DNA from: Mycolicibacterium celeriflavum
GTDB lineage: Bacteria; Actinomycetota; Actinomycetes; Mycobacteriales; Mycobacteriaceae
Assembly: GCF_010731795.1 (NCBI RefSeq)
Contig: NZ_AP022591.1
Span: forward strand, 4,154,001 to 4,218,000
DNA: 64,000 nucleotides
Direction of reading: 5' to 3'
The notes under the pieces are model-generated. The model did not search any database, was not told the DNA's origin, and was given only the letters and a program-made list of their open reading frames with translations. Position numbers and translations under genes: made by a program. Shown here one piece after another: positions 7,949-18,400 of the stretch; within the stretch, counting starts at the first letter, position 1; each line of letters begins with the position of its first letter.

Positions 7949-10809
7949 CCACTGATCAGAGGCAACGTAAACCGCCATTCGTTGCGCGAATGATTTATCG
8001 GCTCTCGCCGGCCATCATCCTGGGGTGGTTGGCGATCGCCGTCATCCTGAGCACCGGCGTCCCCTCACTGGAACAGGTCGAAAGAGAGCATGCGATAACG
8101 CTCACCCCCGACGATGCGCCGTCTTTCAAAGCGATGCAGCGTATGGGGGATCTTTTCAACGAGTCTGATTCGAACAGCGTGGCAATGGTCGTCCTGGAGG
8201 GTCAGGAACCGCTTCGCGAAGCCGCGCACGACTTCTACGACGAATTGATTCGTCAGTTCAAGGCGGACACCCAGCATGTCGAGCATGTTCAAGATTTCTG
8301 GGGGGATCCGCTCACCTCTGGTGCCGCGGAGAGCGACGATGGAAAGGCCGCGTATGTCCAAATCAACCTCAAGGGAAACCTGGGCCAGGCCTCGTCCAAC
8401 GAATCCGTAGAAGCCCTCCGGAAAATCGTGGACCAGACCCCGCCGCCGCCGGGAGTCACGGCCTATGTCACGGGCCCAGCGGCGTTCGTTTCGGATCTGG
8501 GTTCGAGTGGCAACAACACCGTCCTCTTGATCACGGGCCTGAGCATTGCGGTGATCTTCACCATGCTGCTTCTGGTTTACCGCTCGATCGTCACGGTGCT
8601 CGTTTCCTTGGTGATGGTCTTTGTTCAGTTGCAGGTGACCCGGGGATTCGTCGCGTTCTTGGGCGACATGGAGATTGTCACTCTTACGACCTACGTCGTT
8701 AATCTCCTGGTATCGCTTGTGATAGCGGCCGGAACTGACTACGGAATCTTTTTCTTCGGGCGCTATCACGAGGCGCGTCTGGCCGGCGAGGACAAGCTAA
8801 CGGCCTTCTACACCACATACCGCAGCGTTGCCAAGGTGGTTTTGGCGTCCGGGTTGACTATCGCCGGAGCCGTTTTCTGTCTCAGTTTTGCCCGATTGCC
8901 CTATTTCCAACCGCTGGGGATCCCCGGTGCGGTGGGGATCCTCGTGGCGGTTGCGGTGGCCCTCACGCTGGTTCCGGCGGTGCTTGCCGGAGGCAGCCGG
9001 TTAGGGCTGTTTGAGCCCAAGCGGAAGGTTGTCGGTCGGCGATGGCGCCGGGTAGGCACCGCAGTAGTCCGATGGCCCATGCCGATCCTGATTGCGACGT
9101 GCGCGCTCGCGCTTGTCGGTTTGCTAGCGCTGCCGGGATACAGACCCAGCTACAACGATCAGGAAACGATCCCCAAGGATATACCCGCCAATCAGGGCTT
9201 TGAGGCCGCTAAGCGACATTTTCCAGAGGCGCTCATGATGACGCCCGATATTCTGATGATCGAGTCTGATCACGATATGCGCAATTCGGCTGACATGCTG
9301 GTATTGAACAAACTCGCCAAGGGGGTTCTAGCTGTTCCAGGCATCGCCAGGGTGCAGGCCCCGACTCGGCCCGCGGGTGAGCCGCTAGCACATACGACGA
9401 TTCCTTTCATCATCAGCATGGGGCAGGCAAACCAGCTACAGAATCTGCCATTTCAGAAAGACCGCATGGAAGACATGCTGAAGCAGGCTGATGAAATGGC
9501 GGAAACCATACGCCTGATGACCCGAATGTTCGGTTTGATGCAAGAGCTGTACGCGACAACCCACCGCATGGTCGGTACCACGCACGAACTTGAAGATATC
9601 ACGAACGAATTGCGTGACCACATTGCAAATTTCGATGATTTCTTCAGGCCGATCCGCAATTACTTCTACTGGGAGCCGCACTGCTTCAATATCCCAGTCT
9701 GCTGGGCGATCAGATCTGTATTCGATGTCATCGATGGAGTCGATAAGATCACGGTAAAGATGCGTGATCTAGTAACCAATCTTGATCAACTAGATGCCAT
9801 CATGCCGCAGTTACTCGCCCAGTTCCCGCCAATGATCGCGACCATGGAGAGCACGCGAACCATGATGCTGACCATGCACAGCACCATGTCGGGAATGCTC
9901 GGCCAAATGGCCGAGGGAGGCGAAAATGCCACAGCGATGGGTAAGGCGTTTGATGCCGCCAAGAATGATGACTCTTTTTATCTGCCGCCGGACGTGTTTA
10001 AGAACGAGGACTTCAAGAAGGTCCTCGATGTTTTCATGTCAGACGACGGCAAAGCGGCGCGGATGCTCATTACTCATAAGGGCGATCCCTTGACGCCCGA
10101 GGGTATTTCGCGGGTCGAGCCGATAAAAATCGCGGCCGAGGAGGCCCTTAAAGGAACTCCATTGGAGAACGCTCAAATCTCCCTCGGGGGATCGGCGGCA
10201 ATGGCGAAAGACTTGGTTGAGGGGTCCACATATGATCTCTTGATCGCTGGGGTCGCTGCGCTCTGTCTCATATTCATCATCATGCTGATCATGACGCGGA
10301 GTTTTGTCGCTGCCCTGGCGATCGTCGGCACAGTGGCGGTTTCGCTCGGCACGGCCTTCGGGCTGTCGGTTCTCATTTGGCAGCATATTCTCGGGATACA
10401 AATACACTGGGTGGTACTTGCGATGTCGGTGATCGTCCTGTTGGCGGTCGGTTCCGATTACAATCTATTGCTCGTATCACGAATGAAAGAGGAATTAGGC
10501 GCCGGAATAAACACGGGAATCATTCGCGCAATGGCTGGCACAGGTGGGGTGGTGACCGCGGCGGGCCTCGTATTCGCGTTCACCATGTTGGTGATGTTGG
10601 CCAGCGACCTGCGCACCCTCGGGCAAGTGGGGTCCACCATCGGGTTGGGCCTGTTGTTCGACACCTTGGTGGTGCGCGCGTTCATGACGCCTTCCATCGC
10701 CGCACTGCTGGGGCGTTGGTTCTGGTGGCCGCAACGCGTGCACCCCCGTCCCAATAAGTTCGGAAACCGTCCGCTGGTGCGTTCGCTCTTCGCAAACGGG
10801 GAGCACTAG
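7945..10809 (+). CDS. mmpL: MmpL4-type RND transporter, first copy
   Basis: Inner-membrane RND-superfamily lipid exporter of 954 residues, a normal MmpL length. Twelve TM helices are expected: one near 15-40 followed by a periplasmic domain, five from about 190-360, and the second set from about 760-930. The proton-relay Asp-Tyr pairs are intact: Asp265-Tyr266 (AAGTDYGIFFFGRYHEA) and Asp838-Tyr839 (AVGSDYNLLLVSRMKEE). A Met-rich helical periplasmic insert lies at about 480-670. Overall it closely resembles MmpL4 proteins; in GPL-producing mycobacteria the MmpS4/MmpL4a/MmpL4b set is needed for GPL production and export. Coupled to mmpS by an ATGA overlap. Confidence 0.94.
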   Translation: MTTDQRQRKPPFVARMIYRLSPAIILGWLAIAVILSTGVPSLEQVEREHAITLTPDDAPSFKAMQRMGDLFNESDSNSVAMVVLEGQEPLREAAHDFYDELIRQFKADTQHVEHVQDFWGDPLTSGAAESDDGKAAYVQINLKGNLGQASSNESVEALRKIVDQTPPPPGVTAYVTGPAAFVSDLGSSGNNTVLLITGLSIAVIFTMLLLVYRSIVTVLVSLVMVFVQLQVTRGFVAFLGDMEIVTLTTYVVNLLVSLVIAAGTDYGIFFFGRYHEARLAGEDKLTAFYTTYRSVAKVVLASGLTIAGAVFCLSFARLPYFQPLGIPGAVGILVAVAVALTLVPAVLAGGSRLGLFEPKRKVVGRRWRRVGTAVVRWPMPILIATCALALVGLLALPGYRPSYNDQETIPKDIPANQGFEAAKRHFPEALMMTPDILMIESDHDMRNSADMLVLNKLAKGVLAVPGIARVQAPTRPAGEPLAHTTIPFIISMGQANQLQNLPFQKDRMEDMLKQADEMAETIRLMTRMFGLMQELYATTHRMVGTTHELEDITNELRDHIANFDDFFRPIRNYFYWEPHCFNIPVCWAIRSVFDVIDGVDKITVKMRDLVTNLDQLDAIMPQLLAQFPPMIATMESTRTMMLTMHSTMSGMLGQMAEGGENATAMGKAFDAAKNDDSFYLPPDVFKNEDFKKVLDVFMSDDGKAARMLITHKGDPLTPEGISRVEPIKIAAEEALKGTPLENAQISLGGSAAMAKDLVEGSTYDLLIAGVAALCLIFIIMLIMTRSFVAALAIVGTVAVSLGTAFGLSVLIWQHILGIQIHWVVLAMSVIVLLAVGSDYNLLLVSRMKEELGAGINTGIIRAMAGTGGVVTAAGLVFAFTMLVMLASDLRTLGQVGSTIGLGLLFDTLVVRAFMTPSIAALLGRWFWWPQRVHPRPNKFGNRPLVRSLFANGEH

Positions 10810-10853
10810 GGCGACGTGACGAACGATCCGACCAGCTGCCCTCTGAAGGCCGC

Positions 10854-13730
10854 ATGAGCGACCACCAGGTGAGAGACCGACCGCCTTTCATCGCACGAGC
10901 GGTCTATCGGTTGTCCGTGCCGATCATCGTCGGCTGGTTGGCGGTCACTGCCATCCTGTTCTTCGCGGTTCCTTCGCTGGAACAAGTCGGAAGGGAACGT
11001 GCTGTAGCGCAAGTTCCCGAAGACGCGCCGTCGTACCAGGCGATGAAGCACATGGGCCAGGTGTTCAAGGAATCCGACTCCGACAGCTTCGCCATGGTCG
11101 TGTTGGAGGGTCAGCAACCGCTCGGTCCCGATGCACACACGTACTACGACGAGTTGGTTCGTCAATTGGAAGCGGACACGAAGCACGTGAATCACGTGCA
11201 GGACTTCTGGGGGGACCCCCTTACGGCGTCGGGTGCGGAAAGCGCCGATGGCAAGGCCGCGTACGTTCAGGTGAATCTCGCCGGTGACCAAGGCGAGGCG
11301 TTGGCGAATGAATCCGTGCAGGCCGTTCGGGATATCGTGGCGCGGACGCCACCGCCTCCAGGGATCGCGGCCTATGTCACGGGTCCCGCGCCACTGATGG
11401 CGGACATGAACATCAGTGCCGACCAATCCATCATCAAGATCACCGTGGTCACCATCGTGGTGATTCTCGCGATGTTGCTTTTCGTCTACCGTTCGATCGT
11501 CACCGTGATCTTCCTGTTGGTGATGGTCGGGATCCAAGTGCAGGTGGCCCGAGGAGTTGTCGCATTTCTCGGCGATCACCAGGTTCTTGAACTTTCGACG
11601 TTTTCTGTCAGCCTGCTGGTATCGCTCGGAATCGCCGCCGGAACGGACTACGGAATCTTCTTCTTCGGGCGTTATCACGAGGCGCGTCAGGCCGGCGAGG
11701 AAAAGTTAACGGCCTTTCACACCACCTACCGCAGCGTTGCAAAAGTGGTCTTGGGTACCGGTTTGACTATCGCCGGAGCGATTTTCTGCCTGAGCTTCAC
11801 CAGACTGCCTTATTTCCAAACGCTGGGCGTCCCAGGCGCGCTGGGTATGCTCATGGTGGTCGCGGTGGCCGTCACGCTGGTTCCGGCCGCAATTGCCGTA
11901 GGCAGCCGCTTTGGGTTGTTCGAACCCAAGCGGAAGATCTCTGTTCGTCGATGGCGGCGGGTGGGTACGGCGATCGTGCGGTGGCCGGTGCCGATTCTCG
12001 TCGCGACCTGCGCGCTTTCGCTCATTGGGCTATTGGCCCTTCCGGGGTATACGACCAGTTACAACGATCGGCTGTATGTGCCCCAAGACATCTCCGCAAA
12101 CGTGGGATATGCGGCCGCTGAGCGTCACTTCCCTGAGTCGCGAATGATGCCTGAGATACTGATGATCGAATCGGATCACGATATGCGTAACCCCACAGAT
12201 TTTCTGGTATTGCACAAACTCGCCAAAAGCATCTTCGCCATTCCGGGTATTTCCAGGGTCCAGGGTATAACCCGGCCCGAGGGAACCCCGATCGAACGCA
12301 CCTCGATTCCTTTTCTGCTGAGCATCCAAAGCGCTAGCCAGAGGCAGATGTTGCCGTTTCAGCGACGCCAGATAAACGATATGCTGAAGCAGGCCGAGCG
12401 GATGACGGAATTGATCAGGCTGATGCAGCGCAACTACGAGGTAACGTTACAGCTCTACGATGTCACTCATCGCATGGTCGGCATAACGCACGAGCTGGAA
12501 GATAGCGTAAACGAGATGCGTGATTCCGTTGCGGATTTCGACGATTTCTTCAGGCCGATTCGCAATTACCTGTACTGGGAGCCGCACTGCTTCAATATCC
12601 CCATCTGCTGGGCGATCAGATCTATATTCGAATCACTCGACGGTGTCGATCGGATCAGTGTCAAGATGCGTCAGCTAGTCACCAACCTTGATCAAATTGA
12701 TGTGATCATGCCGCAGCTGCTCGCGCAGATGCCCGCCATGATCGCGATCATGAAGAGCATGCGGACGATGATGCTGACCATGCACACCACAATGTCCGGA
12801 ACAATGGCCCAGATGGATGAAATGAGCGAGGATGCCGCCGCCATGGGCAAAGCTTTCGACGCCGCCAGGAACGATGACTCCTTCTACCTGCCTCCGGAAG
12901 TTTTCGAGAACGAGGATTTCAAGCGCGCCATGGAGCTCTTCTTCTCGCCGGACGGCAAGGCGATGCGATTAATGATTTCGCATAGGGGTGAGCCCGGAAC
13001 TCCTGAGGCCCTGGCGCGGGTCGATGAGATAAGAAAAGCTGCAGTGGAGGCACTCAAGGCGACTCCACTGCAGGACGCGAAGATTTACCTCGCCGGATCA
13101 GCGGCGACATATAAAGACATGCAGGAAGGTTCCACATTCGATCTGTTGATCGCTGGGGTCGCTGCGCTATGTCTTATTTTCATCATCATGTTGATAATTA
13201 CGCGGAGTGTTATCGCTGCAGTGGTTATCGTGGGAACGGTGGTACTCTCGCTCGGCGCGTCCTTTGGGCTCTCCGTCCTCATTTGGCAGCATATTCTCGG
13301 TATTGAATTGCACTGGCTTGTGCTCGCGATGTCCGTGATCATCCTCTTGGCGGTGGGTTCTGATTACAACCTGTTGCTGGTGTCACGGATGAAAGAGGAA
13401 ATAGGCGGCGGGATAAACACGGGCATCATCCGGGCGATGGGGGGTACCGGCAGGGTCGTGACGGCCGCTGGCCTGGTTTTTGCGTTCACCATGATGTCTA
13501 TGGTCGTCAGCGACCTGCGCATCATCGGCCAAGTGGGTACGACCATTGGACTGGGTCTCTTGTTCGACACGTTGGTGGTGCGCGCGTTTATGACGCCGTC
13601 AATCGCCGCGCTGCTAGGACGCTGGTTCTGGTGGCCGCAGAAGATCCACCCCCGCCCCCAGAGCGCAACACATCGACTGGCGGGGATTCCGTCGAATGGT
13701 GGTACGTTCGCTCCCCCTGGACGCGGCTGA
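10854..13730 (+). CDS. mmpL: MmpL4-type RND transporter, second copy
   Basis: A 958-residue paralogue of the preceding transporter, closely similar along its whole length, with Asp265-Tyr266 and Asp837-Tyr838 proton-relay pairs. Thus both copies should be active, as in the mmpL4a/mmpL4b tandem of GPL loci. It begins 44 bases after the first copy ends. That gap ends in CTGAAGGCCGCATGA, which echoes the last codons of mmpS (CTGATGAAGGCCGCATGA), so the tandem may have arisen by duplication of an mmpS-end/mmpL unit. The C-terminus is slightly longer and divergent. Confidence 0.94.
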   Translation: MSDHQVRDRPPFIARAVYRLSVPIIVGWLAVTAILFFAVPSLEQVGRERAVAQVPEDAPSYQAMKHMGQVFKESDSDSFAMVVLEGQQPLGPDAHTYYDELVRQLEADTKHVNHVQDFWGDPLTASGAESADGKAAYVQVNLAGDQGEALANESVQAVRDIVARTPPPPGIAAYVTGPAPLMADMNISADQSIIKITVVTIVVILAMLLFVYRSIVTVIFLLVMVGIQVQVARGVVAFLGDHQVLELSTFSVSLLVSLGIAAGTDYGIFFFGRYHEARQAGEEKLTAFHTTYRSVAKVVLGTGLTIAGAIFCLSFTRLPYFQTLGVPGALGMLMVVAVAVTLVPAAIAVGSRFGLFEPKRKISVRRWRRVGTAIVRWPVPILVATCALSLIGLLALPGYTTSYNDRLYVPQDISANVGYAAAERHFPESRMMPEILMIESDHDMRNPTDFLVLHKLAKSIFAIPGISRVQGITRPEGTPIERTSIPFLLSIQSASQRQMLPFQRRQINDMLKQAERMTELIRLMQRNYEVTLQLYDVTHRMVGITHELEDSVNEMRDSVADFDDFFRPIRNYLYWEPHCFNIPICWAIRSIFESLDGVDRISVKMRQLVTNLDQIDVIMPQLLAQMPAMIAIMKSMRTMMLTMHTTMSGTMAQMDEMSEDAAAMGKAFDAARNDDSFYLPPEVFENEDFKRAMELFFSPDGKAMRLMISHRGEPGTPEALARVDEIRKAAVEALKATPLQDAKIYLAGSAATYKDMQEGSTFDLLIAGVAALCLIFIIMLIITRSVIAAVVIVGTVVLSLGASFGLSVLIWQHILGIELHWLVLAMSVIILLAVGSDYNLLLVSRMKEEIGGGINTGIIRAMGGTGRVVTAAGLVFAFTMMSMVVSDLRIIGQVGTTIGLGLLFDTLVVRAFMTPSIAALLGRWFWWPQKIHPRPQSATHRLAGIPSNGGTFAPPGRG

Positions 13731-14018
13731 CAACTGCTGGCGAGCGTCAACGCAGCGAATTGACCGACTATGCGGGCGAGGCAACTTCACGCCTGCTGTT
13801 TGCCGCCGCAAGCCCCCGCAGATCATGGTTGGCCCTCGACGCAATTCAAGGCTTCGGTTGTCAGTTGCCTGGTAACGTCGGCGCTGCAGCGCATGCACCT
13901 CGAGGAGTGCGCGGGCGACAGGGGCAAGGGTTTGAGCTGGACATTCAGAGGCAATGAAACGTTCAAGGGTAAGCGAGCGATTAAGACTAGGAAATCCGCT
14001 GAGGGAGGAAGTACACAC
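13731..14018 (+). other. Intergenic region upstream of the haemophore-like gene
   Basis: Between the mmpL stop and the small secreted protein. A frame is open from 13770 into the next gene, but its codon pattern and lack of a start context argue against coding. The last 20 bases hold the GGGAGGAA ribosome site (14003-14010). No repeat is evident. Confidence 0.5.
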
Positions 14019-14357
14019 ATGATCAAACCGTCTTTGACCAGACTGGCCGTCGTGCTCGGGGGCTTGGGATTGTCGCTGACTGCGGCGACCGGGATCGCTT
14101 CGGCAACCCCTGACCTGGGTCCGGCTGTCGAGACAACCTGCACTTACCCGCAACTGATGTCGGCACTGAACGCGGCTGACCCCACTGCTGCAGCGGTGGT
14201 TAACAATTCGCCCGCGATCAAGGCCGGTTTGAATCAGTTCCTGGCTGCGCCGCCGGCGCAACGTCAGCGGATGGCGGAGAGCATCGCCAACGACCCGGCG
14301 AACCAGCCGTATCTTGGGCTCTACCAAACGGTTTTCAGCACGTGCAATAACTTCTGA
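14019..14357 (+). CDS. Secreted haemophore-like protein (MHB / Rv0203-type family)
   Basis: 112 residues from the ATG at 14019, preceded by GGGAGGAA with 8-base spacing; the open frame further upstream is ignored. Sec signal peptide at about 1-31 with hydrophobic core LAVVLGGLGLSLTAA and cleavage after SA in ASATPDLG. The mature part is a small helical domain with two cysteines (TTCTYPQL and FSTCNNF) that likely form a disulfide, LNAADPTAAAVVNNSPAIKAGLNQFLAAPP and the APPAQRQRMAE helix. This is the mycobacterial haemophore-related family. Haem binding is known for Rv0203 but is inference here. Neighbouring mmpL genes are typical for this family. Confidence 0.82.
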   Translation: MIKPSLTRLAVVLGGLGLSLTAATGIASATPDLGPAVETTCTYPQLMSALNAADPTAAAVVNNSPAIKAGLNQFLAAPPAQRQRMAESIANDPANQPYLGLYQTVFSTCNNF

Positions 14358-14391
14358 TCGGCGAATGCGCGTCTGACACTCGCCAGCTTGG

Positions 14392-14421
14392 CAAACGACC
14401 CTGTGTATACAGGGTCGTTTG
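14392..14421 (+). terminator. Intrinsic terminator after the haemophore-like gene
   Basis: A perfect 13-bp stem (CAAACGACCCTGT / ACAGGGTCGTTTG) with GTAT loop, 34 bases past the stop. The 3' side of the stem ends in GTTT, giving a weak U tract. Confidence 0.8.
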
Positions 14422-15155
14422 TCAATTGCTCACTCGCGTCAACCTCGACTGAGCCTTAGTCGAATTGTCATCTGATCGATAACGAGGTCATGTCTGAGCG
14501 CATAACTGACGCGACGACGTTGACCGGTGACGGGTTGCGTGGCGAAAAGCCTTTCGAACGCGTGTTGATGTAGCCGCGACATAGCAATTCCATACGCCGC
14601 GCTGCTGGTTCGCCGCTTCCTACTTGACGGTCATGGCCGCCGCCGGTCGATCGCTGGCGCGGGCAGGCTGCGACGTGGTCGTGGCGATGGATCCGCGCGT
14701 GGCGGCGGTGCCCGCGGCTCTGCGCCGTAGGAGAGGCCACGCGGAATGCCGTTTCGGTCTCCGCAGGGTGAACCGATGCAGACCCTGCACGAGTTAGTCG
14801 TCGCAGGGTTTTGCCGATTTGCATAGCCCGGAGCGAGGCCTCCTGCCCCACCTGGTGGCCTACCTGTCCCAGTGATGGGTTAGGCGGCGCTCATCGCCGC
14901 CTATACAACGGGACTACCGAGTTTGCTCCGTCATGCCAATGAGGGGGCCATGACTGGCGGCAGACGGAAGTCTCGGGCTACTGCTGGCGGACGTCGTCGC
15001 TGTCGAAACACTGCGTCACGTACGCTTTGCTGGGCTTCCTGCTGACTTCGCCGGGATTCACGCGAAAACTTTGCCCAAACCCCGTGAACGGGGCTGACTG
15101 CCTCAGTATGGTTTGGAGCGGTCCCAACCATGTCGAGTAATCGGTCAGGAGAACT
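14422..15155 (+). promoter_or_regulatory. Non-coding region upstream of mbtH-NRPS
   Basis: About 730 bases without a convincing gene; this is where the NRPS operon promoter should lie. Visible elements: a 31-codon frame at 14950-15045 with GAGGGGG only 2 bases from its ATG and three cysteines (too weak to call); a small CCCCG-TGAA-CGGGG hairpin (15080-15093); and an imperfect 9-bp inverted repeat ATGGTTTGG/CCCAACCAT (15108-15131), 25 bases before the mbtH start, in its probable 5' UTR. No transposase remnants seen. Confidence 0.45.
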
Positions 15156-15386
15156 GTGAGCATCAATCCATTCGACGATGACAACGGAAGCTTTTTCGTC
15201 TTGGTCAACGACGAGGAGCAACACAGCCTGTGGCCGACTTTCGCCGAGGTTCCGGCCGGCTGGCGTGTGGTTTACGGCGAAGCGGATCGCGCCGCATGTC
15301 TCGACTACATCGAACAGAACTGGCCTGACATCCGGCCGAGAAGTCTACGGGAGAGGCTGGCAGAGGCGCGGGGCTCTAATAACTGA
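15156..15386 (+). CDS. mbtH: MbtH-like protein
   Basis: 76-residue chaperone/activator of NRPS adenylation domains. Family signature: NPFDDDNGSFFVLVNDEEQHSLWPTF, VPAGWRVVYG, and the second tryptophan region NWPDIRP. GTG start at 15156 with AGGAG 4-5 bases upstream. The NRPS start follows 24 bases after its stop, so it leads the operon, as mbtH does in front of mps1 in GPL loci. Many mycobacterial A domains need MbtH for solubility and activity (established knowledge). Confidence 0.96.
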   Translation: MSINPFDDDNGSFFVLVNDEEQHSLWPTFAEVPAGWRVVYGEADRAACLDYIEQNWPDIRPRSLRERLAEARGSNN

Positions 15387-15410
15387 ACCGTCTGACTTTT
15401 GGGGGGTCTG

Positions 15411-18400
15411 ATGGAACGCAATAACGGGGCACTGCAGCTAAAACGGGGGGCAGAGCCCAGCGCGCTTGACGAGGGTGCGCTTCCGCTGACGCGCGGACAG
15501 CTCGATATCTGGCTCGCGCAGCAGATGGGCCAGCTCGACACGGAGTGGCACGTCGGCTTGTTCGTGAAAATTGACGGTCCGGTAGAGCGTGATCCCCTCG
15601 AATACGCGATCCGCCGGGTGGTGCGCGAAGCCGAACCGGGCAGGGCTTCCTTTTTCGAGGCGAATGGCCAGGTATTTCAGAAGGCGATCGACTATCCGGA
15701 TATCGACCTGCCATTCCACGACCTGCTCGGCTCGAGCGATCCGGTGCAGGACGCCTATCGGATGGCGTTGTCGATTCAACACACGCCAATGCCGTTCACG
15801 GGTCCGCTGTTCAGGTTTGCCCTCTTCCGGACGCGGCTCGACGAATTTTATCTATTCGCGACCTGCCACCACATTGTCGCAGACGGCTCCGGTCTCGTGC
15901 TGGTCGGGCATCGCGTTGCGTCTGTCTATTCTGCGATCGTTTCTGGCGCGCCCATCCCCCCGCCGCTCTTCGGTTCCTTACAGGATTTGGTTGATCGCGA
16001 ATTAGAGTATGAAGCGTCCAACGATTACCTGGAGGATCAGGCTTATTGGGCTGAGAACATTCCGGCAGAGAGCGAAGGTACTTATCGGTTGCCACAGGCA
16101 ACCAACAAGCGCGATCCGCAGGATTTTTCCTCGCCCATCGGATTGGATCCACTTCTCTTACGGCGAGTCGACGAAGTATCCGACCTCTGGGGTTTGCCTC
16201 GATCGAGCGTTATCACCGCGGCATGCGCGCTTTTGGTCAGCGGGTGGTGCGCCGCGGGCTCGGAGGTGGTGCTCGACTTCCCGGTGAACAGACGAGTCCA
16301 TCCGGAATTGAAGACGCTTCCCGGAATGGTTGCTGGGGTCGTGCCACTGGTGTTGAGCGTTTCGCCGGAATCCACGGTGGCCGATTTTTGTCAGCACGTC
16401 GACACTCGGATCCGAGAAGCGTTGGAGCATCAGAGGTTTCCGGTTCGGGCTCTCGAGCGCAAAGCCCGCGCAAGCAACCCGTTCCAATCCGCCGACAGGG
16501 TGACGGTCAATTTCCTGCCATCTATTTTCAGTCTGACCTTCGGCGGCGTCGCGGCATCGGCGTCTTTCACCAATCCCGGCCTCGCGGGCGAAGGCTTTGG
16601 GTTGATCTTCCTCAGCGAGGGTGAGCAGCTCTCGCTCGGTGTGTCAGGCGCTGGAAAGCCGTTCTCGAGTTTCGACGTAGCCGATCTGGCGGGCCGCCTG
16701 CAGCAGGTGCTGACGGCGATGACCGCTGATCCAGGACGGCGGCTCTCGTCGATCGAACTGCTCGTGGGCGGTGAGCGAGCCGAGCTCGGCGCATGGGGTA
16801 ACCAAGCGCTGTTGACGCGGCCGGCATCGTCGTCGATATCGATTCCGGTGTTGTTCGCCCAGCAGGTGGCGCGCGCTCCGGAGGCGGTGGCGATCCGTTA
16901 CGAAGGATGTAACTGGACCTATCGCGAGCTGGACGAAGCGGCCAACCGGTTGGCGCATCTGCTGATCGCCCAGGGCGCGGGCCCGGGCCAATGCGTGGCG
17001 CTGATGTTCTCGCGGTCGGCCGAGGCAATCGTGGCGATACTGGCGGTGTTGAAGACAGGCGCGGCTTATCTGCCGATCGATCCGGCGCATCCGGCTTCGC
17101 GGATCGAGTTCATGGTTGCCGACGCGGCGCCGATGGTCGCGATCGCCGCGTCAGCGGCGGCTGAGCGGCTCGCCGGATGTGACCTGCCCGTCATCGACAT
17201 CGCAGATCCCAGCGTCTCCAGCTACCCCTGCACGGATCCACCTGCGCCGGCTGCGGACGATCTCGCCTACATCATCTACACATCCGGAACGACCGGAGTC
17301 CCTAAAGGCGTGGCCATCACGCACTCCAACGTCACTGAGCTGATCGGGTCGCTTGACCCCGCTCTGGCGGCGCCCGGGCAGGTGTGGTCGCAGTGGCACT
17401 CATACGCCTTCGACATCTCCGGCTGGGAGATCTTCAGTGCTCTGCTGCACGGCGGGCGACTCGTTGTGGTGCCTGAGCTGGTGGCCAATTCGTCGGAAGA
17501 TTTCCACGCCTTACTGACGGCCGAGAAAGTCAGCGTCTTGTGCCAGACCCCCTCGGCGGTCGGAATGTTGTCGCCCGAGCGTCTGACCGGAGTCACCTTG
17601 ATGGTGGGTGGCGAGGCCTGCCCCGCCGAGATCGTGGATCGATGGGCGCCCGGACGGGTGATGATCAACGAGTACGGCCCGACCGAGGCGACGATGTGGG
17701 TGGCTTTGAGCACGCCGCTGACTGCGGGCTCGGACGTGACGCCGATCAGCCCGCCGCTGCCGAGAGCTGCCTTCTTCGTGCTGAACAAGTGGTTGCATCC
17801 GGTGCCCGCCGATGTCATCGGTGAGCTGTATCTGGCTGGCCCTCAGCTGGCCAGCGGCTACGTGCGCCGGGCCGGTTTGACCGCATCGCGGTTCGTGGCC
17901 TGTCCCTTCGGTGGCTCCGGCGAGCGGATGTACCGCACCGGAGACCTGGTGAGCTGGGGTAGTGACGGGCAGCTGCGATATCTGGGACGAGCCGACGAGC
18001 AGATCAAGATCCGCGGGTATCGCATCGAGTTGGGCGAGATTCAGGCGGCGCTGGCCGGCCTGGGCGGGGTGGAACAGGCGGTCGTGATCGTCCGGGAGGA
18101 TCGTCCCGGCGACAAGCGTCTGGTGGGTTATGTCACGGGGTCCGCGGATCCGGTCGAGCTGCGCGCCGCGCTGACCGACCGGCTGCCGGCCTACATGGTT
18201 CCAGCCGCAGTGGTCGTCATCGACTCGCTGCCGCTGACAGTCAACGGCAAACTCGACAAACGCGCCCTGCCGGCACCGGAATACCAGCACGCCGAGCGTT
18301 ACCGCGCCCCGGCCACCGTCAACGAGGAGATCCTGGCCGGCATCTACGCCCAGGTACTGGGTGTGGAGCTCGTCGGGGTCGACGACTCTTTCTTCGACCT

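Noticed and set aside
14468..14851. 127-codon minus-strand frame in the gap before mbtH
   Set aside because: No start context or domain; biased composition. I treat the gap as non-coding.
14950..15045. 31-codon Cys-containing frame upstream of mbtH as a second leader peptide
   Set aside because: The ribosome-site spacing is only 2 bases and no adjoining hairpin mirrors the mmpS leader; kept only as a note.
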